Shown: positions 49,433 to 58,790, counted from the stretch's first letter. The stretch: 64,000 nucleotides of DNA from Hyphomicrobiales bacterium (GCA_016710435.1 JADJVV010000001.1:186001-250000); one strand, 5' to 3'. A program made the numbers and translations. The notes: a model not told the origin generated them from the letters alone.

Positions 49433-50817
49433 CAGCCCGCCCCCGCCGTTGCGGATGAGACTTTGGCCGGCATGGTCTTCTTCTTGGCGCCGCCGCGCGT
49501 TTCCCACGACGATGTGCCCAGCGTCGCAATCGCGAGCGGAGTCAGCGTGAGGTACATCACCGGAAACACAAAGGCCATGGACATGAACCACAGGCCGGAA
49601 GTGCGCGCCATCTCCGGCAGCTTGTGCTTGTTCAGCTCATAGGCCAGCGCAAATGTGGTGACGAGCAGTGCATGTTCGATCATCGGGATGATGAACCCGA
49701 GGCGCACCACCTGGCTGGCCAAAGTCAGCGGATAAAACAGCAGCAGCAGTGCCATCGAGACGTAATGCACCACCACAAGCGGGTGAAAGCGCCCCAGATA
49801 CGGAAGCGCCGTGATGAAATCGACGATGTTCGACCGGCGCCAGCGCAACTGCTGGCTGATATAGCCTGCAAAGGTGGGCGGTGCCTTGGTGAAGCAGCGC
49901 GCCTTGAAGCACAGCCGCGTCTTGTATCCACGCTCCACCAGCTTGCGTGTGAGGAATCGATCCTCGCCGTATTTCACTTCATCGCCGAGGAATGTGCGGC
50001 TCTCCACGTCATGGTCTACGGCCAGCAATGCCGCACGGCGATAGAGCGTGAGGCAACCCGACAAGCACATGATGTGGCTGAAATAGTTCTCGACGTTCTT
50101 CAGGAACTGGTAGCCGATCCAGTATTTCACGGCCTGCATGCGTGTGAGCCAGTTGGTGTCGGCATTCGACACGAACACGCAACCGCCAGCCGCATCCACG
50201 CCTGCGGTGCAGAGGTGGCGCACCAGTTCACGCAGCGCGTCCTTGTCGACGATCACATCGGAATCGACCGACAGGATGAGGTCAGCATGGGTCTTGAGAA
50301 CCGCATTCTTGATGCCGATGCGTTTGCCGACGTTCTTCTCGTTGCGGATGACCTGCATCCACGGATAGGTCTTCGCAACCGTCAGGAGATGTTGATAGGT
50401 GTCGTCCGTCGAGACGTCATCGATGAACACCGCCCTCAGGCGGTCGCGCGGATAATCCAGCGCCTCAAACGACGCCGCCGTCTGCAGGACGTGTGAGCCT
50501 TCGTTATAGACAGGAACGACGATGGCCACCGTCGGCCAGATCTGGGGGTCGTCCCCATACGCCGTCTGCGTGCGCTTATCGGAGAGGCGCAACAGACTGC
50601 CCAGCACGTACCGGTTGGTGAAAACAACCAACACCAGCAACGCAAACAGATACTCGATAGCAACCAGGGAAAGCATACGCCGTACAAACACACCCACCGG
50701 CCGGACGTTCGGCCACCCTTCCCGATAGCAACGAATGCTTTCTGCCCGGTTAAATTCAGGATTTATCAATGTATTGAGACGCGGAACGCCGACACTCGCG
50801 GCAAATTCGGAATCCAT
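49432..50817 (-). CDS. Processive family 2 glycosyltransferase (polysaccharide synthase)
   Basis: 461 residues. One N-terminal membrane helix (48-68) precedes the GT2 domain with IVVPVYNEGSHV, the D residues of FIDDVSTDDTY (133-138), SVDSD (185-187, DxD), YGEDR (284-286, catalytic Asp of the GED motif), and QQLRWRRS (322-329, Q/RxxRW processivity motif). Three or four C-terminal helices follow (343-435). It resembles chitin, hyaluronan and alginate (Alg8) synthases and should make a linear polymer through the inner membrane. The sugar is unknown; the divergent UDP-sugar dehydrogenase suggests a uronic acid. First gene of the three-gene export operon. Confidence 0.9.
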   Translation of the reverse strand: MDSEFAASVGVPRLNTLINPEFNRAESIRCYREGWPNVRPVGVFVRRMLSLVAIEYLFALLVLVVFTNRYVLGSLLRLSDKRTQTAYGDDPQIWPTVAIVVPVYNEGSHVLQTAASFEALDYPRDRLRAVFIDDVSTDDTYQHLLTVAKTYPWMQVIRNEKNVGKRIGIKNAVLKTHADLILSVDSDVIVDKDALRELVRHLCTAGVDAAGGCVFVSNADTNWLTRMQAVKYWIGYQFLKNVENYFSHIMCLSGCLTLYRRAALLAVDHDVESRTFLGDEVKYGEDRFLTRKLVERGYKTRLCFKARCFTKAPPTFAGYISQQLRWRRSNIVDFITALPYLGRFHPLVVVHYVSMALLLLFYPLTLASQVVRLGFIIPMIEHALLVTTFALAYELNKHKLPEMARTSGLWFMSMAFVFPVMYLTLTPLAIATLGTSSWETRGGAKKKTMPAKVSSATAGAG

Positions 50818-50918
50818 CCGTTAACCCTCATATCCGTTTACCCTGTTCTTTAAGCCGCTCTCCACGCGGGAAATGTTTGTCTGGGCCACAACCCGAAACA
50901 AACACAGTGGGGACGGCG

Positions 50919-52307
50919 ATGGGTATGACGGCGGTTAAGGGGACGGAACAACATATTGTGCAGGATGCAGGCGTGAAGCCCGTTCGGCTCGTGAGAAGCG
51001 AGCCGGTGGCCTTCCCTGATCCCGCGACGGCACGCGTGGCCGTCATCGGTCTGGGATACGTGGGACTTCCACTGATCCTGGGTTTTGCCAAGGCGTCACG
51101 TGCAATCGGCTTCGACATCAACGAACCGAAGATCGCGCAACTGCTGTCGGGCATCGATTTCACAGGCGAAGTCTCCAACACGGAACTGCGTGGGGCAGAT
51201 GCCGAGTTCACCACAAGCCCCGAGTCTCTCTCACAGGCTGATGTTGTTATCGTCTGCGTGCCGACGCCGGTGAACAGCCACAACCGCCCAGACTATGGCC
51301 CGCTGATCGCGGCCTCGAAGACAATCGGCAAGCACATGAAGCGCGGCGCTGTCGTCGTGTTCGAAAGCACGGTTGATCCCGGCACTACGGAAGACCGTTG
51401 CCTGCCGGTGATCGAATTGCATTCCGGCATGAAGGAAGGCGTGGACTTCCATCTCGGTTATTCGCCCGAGCGCATCAATCCCGCCGATCCCACCCGCAAG
51501 CTGCCCGACATCAAGAAGATCGTCGCTGGCTCGACGCCAGCGGGCACCGAATTCCTTGAGAAGCTCTACAGCCGCGTCATCAAGGCGGGCCTCTTCCCTG
51601 CCGCATCGATCCGCGTGGCGGAAGCGGCCAAGATTCTCGAAAACACCCAGCGCGACGTGAACATCGCCCTGATGAACCAGATGATGATGCTCTTCGACAA
51701 GATGGGCATCCGCTCCACCGACGTGATTGCAGCGGCGGGATCGAAGTGGAACTTCCACCACTATCGCCCCGGCCTTGTGGGCGGCCATTGCATCGCCGTG
51801 GACCCCTACTACCTCGTGGACTCGGGCCGCCGTCATGGCCTCGCCATGGAACTCGTGGCCTCCGCCCGCGCCGTGAACGAACAGACGCCGGGCTTCCTCG
51901 TCGAGAAGGTGGAAGAACTGATGCCGGCGAGCCGCCACGGCCTCGATGGCAAGAAGGTGCTCGTGCTGGGCCGCAGCTTCAAGGAAGATTGCCCCGATAC
52001 GCGCAACTCCAAGACCTTCCCGCTCATGGATGCCCTGTGGAACCGTGGTGCGGAAGTCTACAACTTCGATCCTATCGCCTTCGATGATCACTTCGAAGGT
52101 GGCCGCGGCGCCAAGATCATCGATGATCCGGCGGCGGCTGGCCCCTATGACGCCGTCATTGTGACGCTGGCCCACACCTGTTTCCGCCAGCAGTTCGACG
52201 CCGAGAGCCTGCGCGCCCTCGCCCACAAGCATGCCCCGCTCATCGACATGCGCGGCAACTTCGAAGACGTTGGTGTCACCGATTGGTTCAGCTACTGGCG
52301 GCCGTAA
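50919..52307 (+). CDS. Nucleotide-sugar (UDP-sugar) 6-dehydrogenase, WbpA/TviB-like
   Basis: 462 residues of the UDP-glucose/UDP-N-acetylhexosamine dehydrogenase family, making UDP-uronic acids with two NAD+ reductions. The Rossmann start is VAVIGLGYVGLPLILGFAK (about 40-58). The catalytic cysteine is in GLVGGHCIAVDPYYLVDSG. Other family blocks are VCVPTPVNSHNRPDYGPL, FESTVDPGTTE, GYSPERINPADP and SFKEDCPDTRNSK. WbpA/TviB-type features favour UDP-GlcNAc or UDP-GalNAc over UDP-glucose, but this is not decisive. It diverges from the GT2 operon with a 101-bp gap and is followed by a strong terminator. Confidence 0.9.
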   Translation: MGMTAVKGTEQHIVQDAGVKPVRLVRSEPVAFPDPATARVAVIGLGYVGLPLILGFAKASRAIGFDINEPKIAQLLSGIDFTGEVSNTELRGADAEFTTSPESLSQADVVIVCVPTPVNSHNRPDYGPLIAASKTIGKHMKRGAVVVFESTVDPGTTEDRCLPVIELHSGMKEGVDFHLGYSPERINPADPTRKLPDIKKIVAGSTPAGTEFLEKLYSRVIKAGLFPAASIRVAEAAKILENTQRDVNIALMNQMMMLFDKMGIRSTDVIAAAGSKWNFHHYRPGLVGGHCIAVDPYYLVDSGRRHGLAMELVASARAVNEQTPGFLVEKVEELMPASRHGLDGKKVLVLGRSFKEDCPDTRNSKTFPLMDALWNRGAEVYNFDPIAFDDHFEGGRGAKIIDDPAAAGPYDAVIVTLAHTCFRQQFDAESLRALAHKHAPLIDMRGNFEDVGVTDWFSYWRP

Positions 52308-52329
52308 CATCGTCATCCCGCAAACACGA

Positions 52330-52357
52330 CGCCCCGCTGAGAAGCGGGGCGTTTTTG
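52330..52357 (+). terminator. Strong rho-independent terminator after the UDP-sugar dehydrogenase
   Basis: CGCCCCGCT (52330-52338) and AGCGGGGCG (52343-52351) form a 9-bp GC-rich stem with a GAGA loop, followed by TTTTTG then TTT. It is 23 bp past the dehydrogenase stop; the opposite TadG-like gene ends 35 bp further on. Confidence 0.88.
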
Positions 52358-52391
52358 TTTGAGCCATGCAATGAGAAATGAACGACGGTGA

Positions 52392-53612
52392 TCAGTCCGT
52401 CAGGACAACCTGCGCGGTGGAACGGATGCCTTCGGGTGCTGGCACATCCGTGGCGCCGTAGTCGGAGTTGAGAATGAGCTCCGGGCCCTGGTCGATCTCG
52501 ATTTCCTTGGCGACGATGGCGGTGTAGGCCGAGTTGCCGGCAACCTTCGCGCCCGGGTCGACGCGCAGCTTTCCGTTCGGAAAATAAAGCGTTCCGGTCA
52601 GCGATTGAACGTTGCTGCTGCTGATCCTGTGGTCTTCCGTACTGGCAGGGTCGGACACAAACAACAGGCCCGCCATATCGCCGTCTTTTGGTCCCGAAAG
52701 ATTGATGACCGCACTTCCCTGGGCATCAAGTTTCGCGCCGCTGCCTGTGAAATAGAATCCCATATGCGTGCCGGAAACAATGGCATTGCCACCGAGCGTC
52801 AACGGCCCGCCCTTGAGGATGTAGGTTCCCTCTGCGAAAGTGACTTTGGCCGAACCTTTCACAACCAGCCCACCGCAATAGACGCCAGGCGTGAGCGTGA
52901 CGGTTCCCGAACTGTAGCTCGGCTTCGTGAAGTTGCAGGCCCCCACCGCCGGTGCGGCCCGGCTGGACAGCGGATCTTCAACCGCGGGACAATCGGTCAT
53001 TGCCGCTGGCGTGATCATGCCCTTGTTGGAAATCCCGCCGGCGGAACAGGTGATATCCGCCTTGATGACAGACATGTTCTTGACGGCAATCGCCTCGCTG
53101 TCACGCGAGTTCACATAGACTCCGCAGCCATTCGCCGTCAGCTTTCCCTTGTTGTCGAGGGACAGTGCATCGGACACGGTCTTGTGGAGTGCAAGTACGC
53201 AGATGTTGGCCTGCCCCATCATCTCGGCCGTGGCCTGCGCCAGAACCGGCGTGATGTCGGCACCTAGGAAATGGGCGAAAAATGGTGTCCAGTCTTCCCG
53301 GATCGCGACCGTGACGGCTGCAGCCTTCTTGTCGATGTTGACCGACATGCTGATGAGTGCATTCGTTTCGGCCTTGGCGAATGACCGGGCCGCGGCTTCG
53401 ACGGTCGAGGCATTTGAGGTGGCGAGCGACATTTCCTTTGTCGCCGCAAGCGCGGCCTGGTCAGCAGCGGTCTGCAATTCGGACCGTTTGCTGGTGAATT
53501 GGGCATAGTCGGAGGCGATGCCCACGGCAGCCATCAGCGCAGGCAAAGCCAGCGCAGTCGAGAGTGCGATGTTGCCGGCGTCTGCCCGCAAACACTGCCT
53601 CACCCGTTCCAT
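52392..53612 (-). CDS. TadG-like pilus-assembly/adhesin protein, copy 1
   Basis: 406 residues. An N-terminal membrane helix and TadG-type start (NIALSTALALPALMAAVGIASD, then SKRSELQTAADQAALAATKE). The mid part has Cys pairs in ANICVLALHK, NGCGVYVNSRD, CSAGGISN, DCPAVEDPLSSR and GACNFT. The tail looks like a beta-helix (TVTLTPGVYCGGLVVKGSA; TYILKGGPLTLGGNAIVSG). Start uncertain: ATG 53612 (GGGG site) fits the short TadG N-terminus; ATG 53684 adds 24 residues. It is 140 bp downstream of a paralogue. Surface or pilus function is inferred. Confidence 0.78.
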   Translation of the reverse strand: MERVRQCLRADAGNIALSTALALPALMAAVGIASDYAQFTSKRSELQTAADQAALAATKEMSLATSNASTVEAAARSFAKAETNALISMSVNIDKKAAAVTVAIREDWTPFFAHFLGADITPVLAQATAEMMGQANICVLALHKTVSDALSLDNKGKLTANGCGVYVNSRDSEAIAVKNMSVIKADITCSAGGISNKGMITPAAMTDCPAVEDPLSSRAAPAVGACNFTKPSYSSGTVTLTPGVYCGGLVVKGSAKVTFAEGTYILKGGPLTLGGNAIVSGTHMGFYFTGSGAKLDAQGSAVINLSGPKDGDMAGLLFVSDPASTEDHRISSSNVQSLTGTLYFPNGKLRVDPGAKVAGNSAYTAIVAKEIEIDQGPELILNSDYGATDVPAPEGIRSTAQVVLTD

Positions 53613-53751
53613 GACCCCACGTCTTGCCAAGCGGCTCTCATCAACAAAATCAAATGCCAGCCCGGCCTGAAAGAACCGGAGCATGTGTCAGATTGGCATC
53701 GAATGTGATAATTGCGCGTTTCGGAAAAAGGTTAAGGAACGGCAAACAGAA

Positions 53752-55110
53752 CTATTCCGAGAGAACCACATCTGCCGACGAGCGAATGCCGTCAGGTACC
53801 GGCACCTGGGTCGAAGCGTAGTCGGTGTTGAGCACCAGGCTCGGGCCGTTCTCAACAAGGAGACGCTTGGCAATGATGGCCGTGTAGGCCGACTTGGCCG
53901 CGACCGTCGCCGCCGGATCGACCAGCAGGAAGCCGCGCGGCAGATAGATGGTGCCAGTCAGGTTGAAGGCATTTGTCGCGCGGATGTTGTGGATGCGGAA
54001 CAGCGTTGAATTGGCATCCTCATAGAACAGCAGTCCCGCCATTGCCCCCGTCTCGGCACCCGAGAGGTCGATTGTCGCATTGTCAAAGAACTGGATCAGC
54101 GACAAATTTCCGGTGAGATAGAAACCGACGTTCTTGCCTGTGACCTTCGACGTGTCTGCGACGATGAACGGTCCATCCTTGATGATGTAGTTGCCCGCCT
54201 TGAAGGTCACGTTCGAACCTTTCGTCACGGTGATGCCACCGCAGTACACACCGGGGCTCAGAGTCACCGTCTTGGCGGAAATGATCGTCAGCAGGTGATC
54301 GCAAGATCCCACCGCAGGCGGAGCGCGGCTTGAAAGCGGGTCGGCAACGGCCGGACAGTCCGTGACCACGGGCGTGCCTTGCGTGCCGCCCTTGTTGTAA
54401 ACGCCGCCTGCCGAGCACACGAGATCAGCGGTGATCGACGATCCCGCCCCCATGTAGACGCCGGTGGAGTGTGTCGAATTCGAATAGACGCTGCAGCCAT
54501 TCCCTTGCAGACGGGCGCCATTCATCATCGACACGGCGGATGTGCCGCTCGGATTGAGGGCAAGCACGCAGATTTTGGACTCGCCCACAAGCTCGGCGCG
54601 CGCATCAACAACAATCGGCGTGATCTTCGCGCCCAGGAAATGTGCAAAGAATGGCTTCCAGTAGTCGGTCACGACGACCTTCACCGAATCAGCCCCATCA
54701 TCAATCTCGACGCTGGTTTCCGTAGAACCGTTCTTGTCGGCCAACGCCGTTTCGACGTAACTGCGGGCGATGGCATCAACCGGACTGGCGCCAGTGCTTG
54801 CACCGGCGATGGAAGCCGCCCCTGCCGGTGCCGCCCCACTGGCGATGACCGATAGTTCACGCGTCGCCGCAAGGGCCGCCGAATCCGCAGCAGACTGAAG
54901 CTGGTTCTTTTTGAACGTGTAAACCGCGAAATCGGACGCGATGCCAACAGCGCCAAGCAACGCAGGTGCGGCCACCGCGAATGACACCGCGGTCGATCCG
55001 GATACGGACGCCATCAGTTGCGCCAGCAGCGCAAAGGTGCCGCGAAGTGCGGCTCTCGAATGTCGGCGTTTCCTGCAAAACTTGCTCAAGGAGAAGAACC
55101 TTTCACCCAT
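53752..55110 (-). CDS. TadG-like protein, copy 2 (paralogue of the following gene)
   Basis: 452 residues. The N-terminus carries a basic stretch (SKFCRKRRHSRAALRGT) and then a membrane helix with the TadG motif (AVSFAVAAPALLGAVGIASD; FKKNQLQSAADSAALAATRE). The mid and tail regions repeat the pattern of copy 1: SKICVLALNPS, CSVYSNST, CSAGGVYNKGG, DCPAVADPLSSR, SPGVYCGGITVTKGSNVTF, GPFIVADTSKVTG. ATG 55110 is used. An in-frame TTG at 55152 exists and is weaker. The clear paralogy of both copies indicates tandem duplication. No tadA, cpa or flp gene is near. Confidence 0.8.
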   Translation of the reverse strand: MGERFFSLSKFCRKRRHSRAALRGTFALLAQLMASVSGSTAVSFAVAAPALLGAVGIASDFAVYTFKKNQLQSAADSAALAATRELSVIASGAAPAGAASIAGASTGASPVDAIARSYVETALADKNGSTETSVEIDDGADSVKVVVTDYWKPFFAHFLGAKITPIVVDARAELVGESKICVLALNPSGTSAVSMMNGARLQGNGCSVYSNSTHSTGVYMGAGSSITADLVCSAGGVYNKGGTQGTPVVTDCPAVADPLSSRAPPAVGSCDHLLTIISAKTVTLSPGVYCGGITVTKGSNVTFKAGNYIIKDGPFIVADTSKVTGKNVGFYLTGNLSLIQFFDNATIDLSGAETGAMAGLLFYEDANSTLFRIHNIRATNAFNLTGTIYLPRGFLLVDPAATVAAKSAYTAIIAKRLLVENGPSLVLNTDYASTQVPVPDGIRSSADVVLSE

Positions 55111-55336
55111 ACCGATAGTGGAATGGCCTGACGCACGCAAAGCGTTCGACAATTCGAAGCTAATGCTCGGTAAAACCGATGCCTTTCCATCACCCCTGCA
55201 TGGTTAACGAAATCTGCACGTGGACCACACGGATGATCGCCACGCGTCATTTACCAATCTTGCAAGTGTGCAGTGCCTCTTTATCGGCTGGTAAGGGCCA
55301 CACGCGCACCTTCACAGCCGTGATGAGGGACGCGAC

Positions 55337-57388
55337 GTGCAATTGAAATCCGTGAAGATGGGCGTCGGCCGCCGCATCGGCGTGCTTGTTTCCACCGCTG
55401 TGGTGGCAACCGTTCTCTGCGTGGCGGGTCTGTTGGCTGCCTACCAGGCCATGCAAAACACATCCATGAAACGGGCGGCCATCGAAGGCACGGCCTATGT
55501 TTTCGCCTCCGCCGTCGCCGATCATCTGGAAGCGCGCGAAGTACACACCATTCAGTCCGTGTTGCGCTCCGTGGACCGCGTGCCTGGCGTCATCTCGGCG
55601 TCCGTCTACGATTCCAACGCAAACCTGGTTGCAACGCTGGGCCAGCGCGCCGTGCTGCGCAACACCGCAGTCTCCGCCGATCCCGGCTTCTGGGAGATGA
55701 TGCAGACCGCAACGATTCCGGTTTCCGTCAGCGTCATCAAATCCGGGCAGCCCGTTGGGTCGCTCGTCATCGTCGCCGACATTTCCGATCTGCGCAACCG
55801 CTTCCTCAAGACTATGCTGGTCGTCACAGCCGCTTCGATCATTGCCGCCGCCGTGGGTGTGCTCCTCTCGATCCCGCTCCAGCGCCGCATCACCGGTCCC
55901 ATCCGAAACCTCACGTCTTCGATGTTGCAGATCAAGGAAAACCGCGAGTATGACACCAACCTGAAGGCCGAAAATGACGACGAGACGGGCCTCATGGTGG
56001 ATGCCTTCAACAGCCTCATCTCGGATATCCGCTTTCGCGACCAATCCCTGCAGAAACTTGCTTACTACGATCCGCTCACGGGACTTCCCAACCGTACGAA
56101 CTTCCAGCGCACCTTGCAGGACAGCCTCGATGGCCTGACCGGTGGTTATGATTCACTGGGCGTGGCACTCTTCAACATCAGCGCCTTCCACACCTTCAAT
56201 GACGCACTCGGCCATTCCATCGGCGACGCCATTCTCATGAACGTCGCCGCCATCATCAAGGACAATGCAGGCAGCGCCACCATGGTCGCCCGCGTGGGCG
56301 GCGACGAATTTGCGGCGATCATTCCCGACAACGGCACAGGCACCCAGACCGAGGCCACGATTGCCCGCGTGCAATCGGCCTTTTACCAGCCCGTCATGAT
56401 CCTCGACTATGAATTGCACCTCAGCCTGTCGGCAGGCGCCACCATCATGCCGCGCGACAGCCGCAACGTCAGCGACGCGCTGCGCCACGTCGATCTCGCC
56501 GGAAATGCCGCAAAGAAGCTGGGCCCGGGACGCGCCATGTTCTTCACGCCCGACATGGATGATGTCGTCAAGCGCGAGACGGAATTGAGCCAGGCGCTCC
56601 GCTCCGCCATCGGCAATCAGGAATTCGAGGTGCACTACCAGCCGCAATACCACGTGGCGTCGCGCAGCATCGTGGGCTTTGAGGCCCTGTTGCGCTGGAA
56701 GCATCCGCAACTCGGCTACGTCTCGCCCGGACTCTTCGTGCCGATCGCCGAGAAGAGCGGCATGATTGGTGCCATCGGCGACTGGGTGATGGAGGAAAGC
56801 TGCCGCCAGGCCAAGGCCTGGATCGATGCCGGCGAAAGGCCCCGCCCCATCGCCGTCAACGTGTCACCTGCGCAGATGCTGCAATCCGGCTTTGTGCGCA
56901 AGGTCGGCCAGTGCCTGGAACACACGGGCCTGGCGCCCAATCTGCTTTGCGTCGAACTGACCGAAAGCCTGTTCCTCGGGCGCTCGCTCAATTCCGTCCG
57001 TGTCATTCTCGACGACATGCACGCCCTCGGCGTGACGCTGGCACTCGACGATTTCGGCACGGGCTACTCGTCTCTCAGCTACCTCTCGCAACTTCCCTTC
57101 GACAAGCTGAAGATCGACCGCTCGTTCGTCAGCGGTGCCCACACCTCTCCACGCCGCCGTGAAATCTTGCGCTCCATCATCGTCATGGCGCATTCGCTGG
57201 GCATGGAAGTGGTGGCCGAAGGTGCGGAAGAAACGGGCGAGATCGACGTACTGCGCACGCTGAAATCGGATCAGATCCAGGGTTTCGGCATCGCCCGCCC
57301 GGAGCGCCCCGCCACCGTCCTTGCAACAGTGCGGAAGATCGAGGCAAGCGCGCCAGCAAAGGCCCCTTCGGCCGCGGCCCGCGCCTAA
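55337..57388 (+). CDS. Membrane GGDEF-EAL c-di-GMP synthase/phosphodiesterase
   Basis: 683 residues. Two membrane helices (about 11-33 and 155-175) enclose a periplasmic sensor; a HAMP-like segment follows (RRITGPIRNLTSSML). GGDEF: YDPLTGLPNRTNFQRTL and ARVGGDEFAAI (intact GGDEF; no RxxD I-site seen five residues upstream). EAL: VGFEALLRWKHPQLG, PIAVNVSPAQML, LDDFGTGYSSLSYLSQLP and AEGAEETGEID, all core motifs intact. Both activities are therefore possible. The start codon is GTG 55337 with GAGGGA upstream; an ATG at 55358 is an alternative. Context with the TadG-like and polysaccharide genes suggests biofilm control. Confidence 0.92.
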   Translation: MQLKSVKMGVGRRIGVLVSTAVVATVLCVAGLLAAYQAMQNTSMKRAAIEGTAYVFASAVADHLEAREVHTIQSVLRSVDRVPGVISASVYDSNANLVATLGQRAVLRNTAVSADPGFWEMMQTATIPVSVSVIKSGQPVGSLVIVADISDLRNRFLKTMLVVTAASIIAAAVGVLLSIPLQRRITGPIRNLTSSMLQIKENREYDTNLKAENDDETGLMVDAFNSLISDIRFRDQSLQKLAYYDPLTGLPNRTNFQRTLQDSLDGLTGGYDSLGVALFNISAFHTFNDALGHSIGDAILMNVAAIIKDNAGSATMVARVGGDEFAAIIPDNGTGTQTEATIARVQSAFYQPVMILDYELHLSLSAGATIMPRDSRNVSDALRHVDLAGNAAKKLGPGRAMFFTPDMDDVVKRETELSQALRSAIGNQEFEVHYQPQYHVASRSIVGFEALLRWKHPQLGYVSPGLFVPIAEKSGMIGAIGDWVMEESCRQAKAWIDAGERPRPIAVNVSPAQMLQSGFVRKVGQCLEHTGLAPNLLCVELTESLFLGRSLNSVRVILDDMHALGVTLALDDFGTGYSSLSYLSQLPFDKLKIDRSFVSGAHTSPRRREILRSIIVMAHSLGMEVVAEGAEETGEIDVLRTLKSDQIQGFGIARPERPATVLATVRKIEASAPAKAPSAAARA

Positions 57389-57834
57389 TCCTCCGCGATA
57401 TCCTCGTTCCACAGCTGCGGCTTCTCGCGGATGAAGCGCGACATCAGGTCGATGCAGTCCGCATCGTTCACCACGATCACTTCAACGCCCTTGGAGCGGA
57501 GGAATTCCTCGTTGCCGCCGAAGTTCTGGTTCTCACCCACGACCACGCGGGGAATACCGAACTGGATGATCGTGCCGGTGCACATCATGCACGGGCTGAG
57601 CGAGGTGTAGAGCGTGGTGTCCTTGTAGGTCTTCTGCCGCCCGGCCTTGCGCAGCGCATCCATCTCGCCATGGGCAATGGGGTCTCCACCCTGCACGCGC
57701 TGGTTCCGCCCCTGCGAGACCAGCTTGCCATCCCGCGCCAGCACGGAGCCGATGGGGCATCCGCCCTCGTCATAGCCGGCCTTCGCTTCTTCATAGGCCA
57801 CACGCAGGAATTTCTTGTCGCTTTCGGTCAGCAT
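57385..57834 (-). CDS. Cytosine deaminase-like nucleoside/nucleobase deaminase (FCY1-like)
   Basis: 149 residues of the CDA fold. Zinc/catalytic motifs are IAHGEMDALRKAG (HxE, about 53-65) and LSPCMMCTGTII (PCxxC, about 79-90). YKDTTLYTSLSPC, IPRVVVGENQNFGG and the C-terminus RFIREKPQLWNEDI closely resemble yeast cytosine deaminase FCY1. Length matches. It is coupled to the neighbouring ABC importer operon by context: a nucleobase or nucleoside is taken up and deaminated. It overlaps the convergent GGDEF-EAL stop by 4 bp. Confidence 0.9.
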   Translation of the reverse strand: MLTESDKKFLRVAYEEAKAGYDEGGCPIGSVLARDGKLVSQGRNQRVQGGDPIAHGEMDALRKAGRQKTYKDTTLYTSLSPCMMCTGTIIQFGIPRVVVGENQNFGGNEEFLRSKGVEVIVVNDADCIDLMSRFIREKPQLWNEDIAED

Positions 57835-57845
57835 CTTTCGCTCCG

Positions 57846-58787
57846 TTACCGTTCACCCTTGCGATAGGGCACCATCAGGGCGCGAGGATAGGCAACGCGC
57901 CGTGACATGACAATGAGGGCGATGATCGACAGCACATATGGCATCATCAGGAACACCTGATAGGGCACCGCCGCGCTCGCCAGTTGCTGCAGGCGCAACT
58001 GATAGGCATCGAACAATCCGAACAGCAAGGCCCCCAGCAGCGCCTTGCCGGGATGCCAGGCCGAGAACACGACAAGCGCAATGCAGATCCAGCCCCGGCC
58101 GTTCATCATTTCAAAGAAGAAGGAATTGAAGGCCGACAGCGTGATGAAACTGCCGCCTACTCCCATGAGCGCACTTCCCGCCATCACGGCCAGCATGCGG
58201 ATTGCGGTGACGTTCATTCCTTGTGCCTCTGCGGCAGCGGGATTTTCGCCAACCGTTAGCACCGCGAGGCCTGCAGGCGTGCGATAGAGAAACCACGACA
58301 CGGCTACGACCATCGCAAAGGCCAGATAGGTGAGCGGCGTTTGTTGGAACAGCGCTGGCCCCAGCAACGGAATGTCACTGAGCAGCGGAACGCTGAGCGG
58401 CTGGAACGGCTCGATCTTCGGTGGCGACGTGACCTCCGGAAAAACCAGGCGGTAGGCATAGTAGCAGAGCGACGTCGACAACAGCGTGACGCCGATGCCG
58501 GTGACATGCTGCGACAGGCCGAGCGGCACCACCAGCGTTCCATGCAGCAAGCCGAACATGGCACCGGCAAGGGCCGCCACGGCAACACCCATCCACAACC
58601 CGCCGCCAAGATAGACCGTAAGCCAGCCGGCGAACGCGCCCGCTGTCATGATGCCCTCGATGCCAAGATTGAGCACACCCGCCCGCTCGCAGATCAATTC
58701 ACCCAGCGTCCCGAAGATGAGTGGCGAGGCGATGCGAATGACGGCGGCCCACAGGGATGCGGTAAACAGGATGTCCAGCGCTTCCAT
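57846..58787 (-). CDS. BMP-type nucleoside/nucleobase ABC importer permease (second)
   Basis: 313 residues, about nine membrane segments. The family feature is FGTLGELICERAGVLNLGIEGIMTAGAFAG (about 27-56; glycine-rich permease core). The later GRGWICIALVVFSAWHPGKALLGALLFG block is typical of NupQ/YufQ-type permeases. ATG 58787 has a perfect GGAGGTGAG site; GTG 58790 would add one residue. It is the last transporter gene, immediately after the other permease. Confidence 0.9.
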   Translation of the reverse strand: MEALDILFTASLWAAVIRIASPLIFGTLGELICERAGVLNLGIEGIMTAGAFAGWLTVYLGGGLWMGVAVAALAGAMFGLLHGTLVVPLGLSQHVTGIGVTLLSTSLCYYAYRLVFPEVTSPPKIEPFQPLSVPLLSDIPLLGPALFQQTPLTYLAFAMVVAVSWFLYRTPAGLAVLTVGENPAAAEAQGMNVTAIRMLAVMAGSALMGVGGSFITLSAFNSFFFEMMNGRGWICIALVVFSAWHPGKALLGALLFGLFDAYQLRLQQLASAAVPYQVFLMMPYVLSIIALIVMSRRVAYPRALMVPYRKGER

Positions 58788-58790
58788 CAC

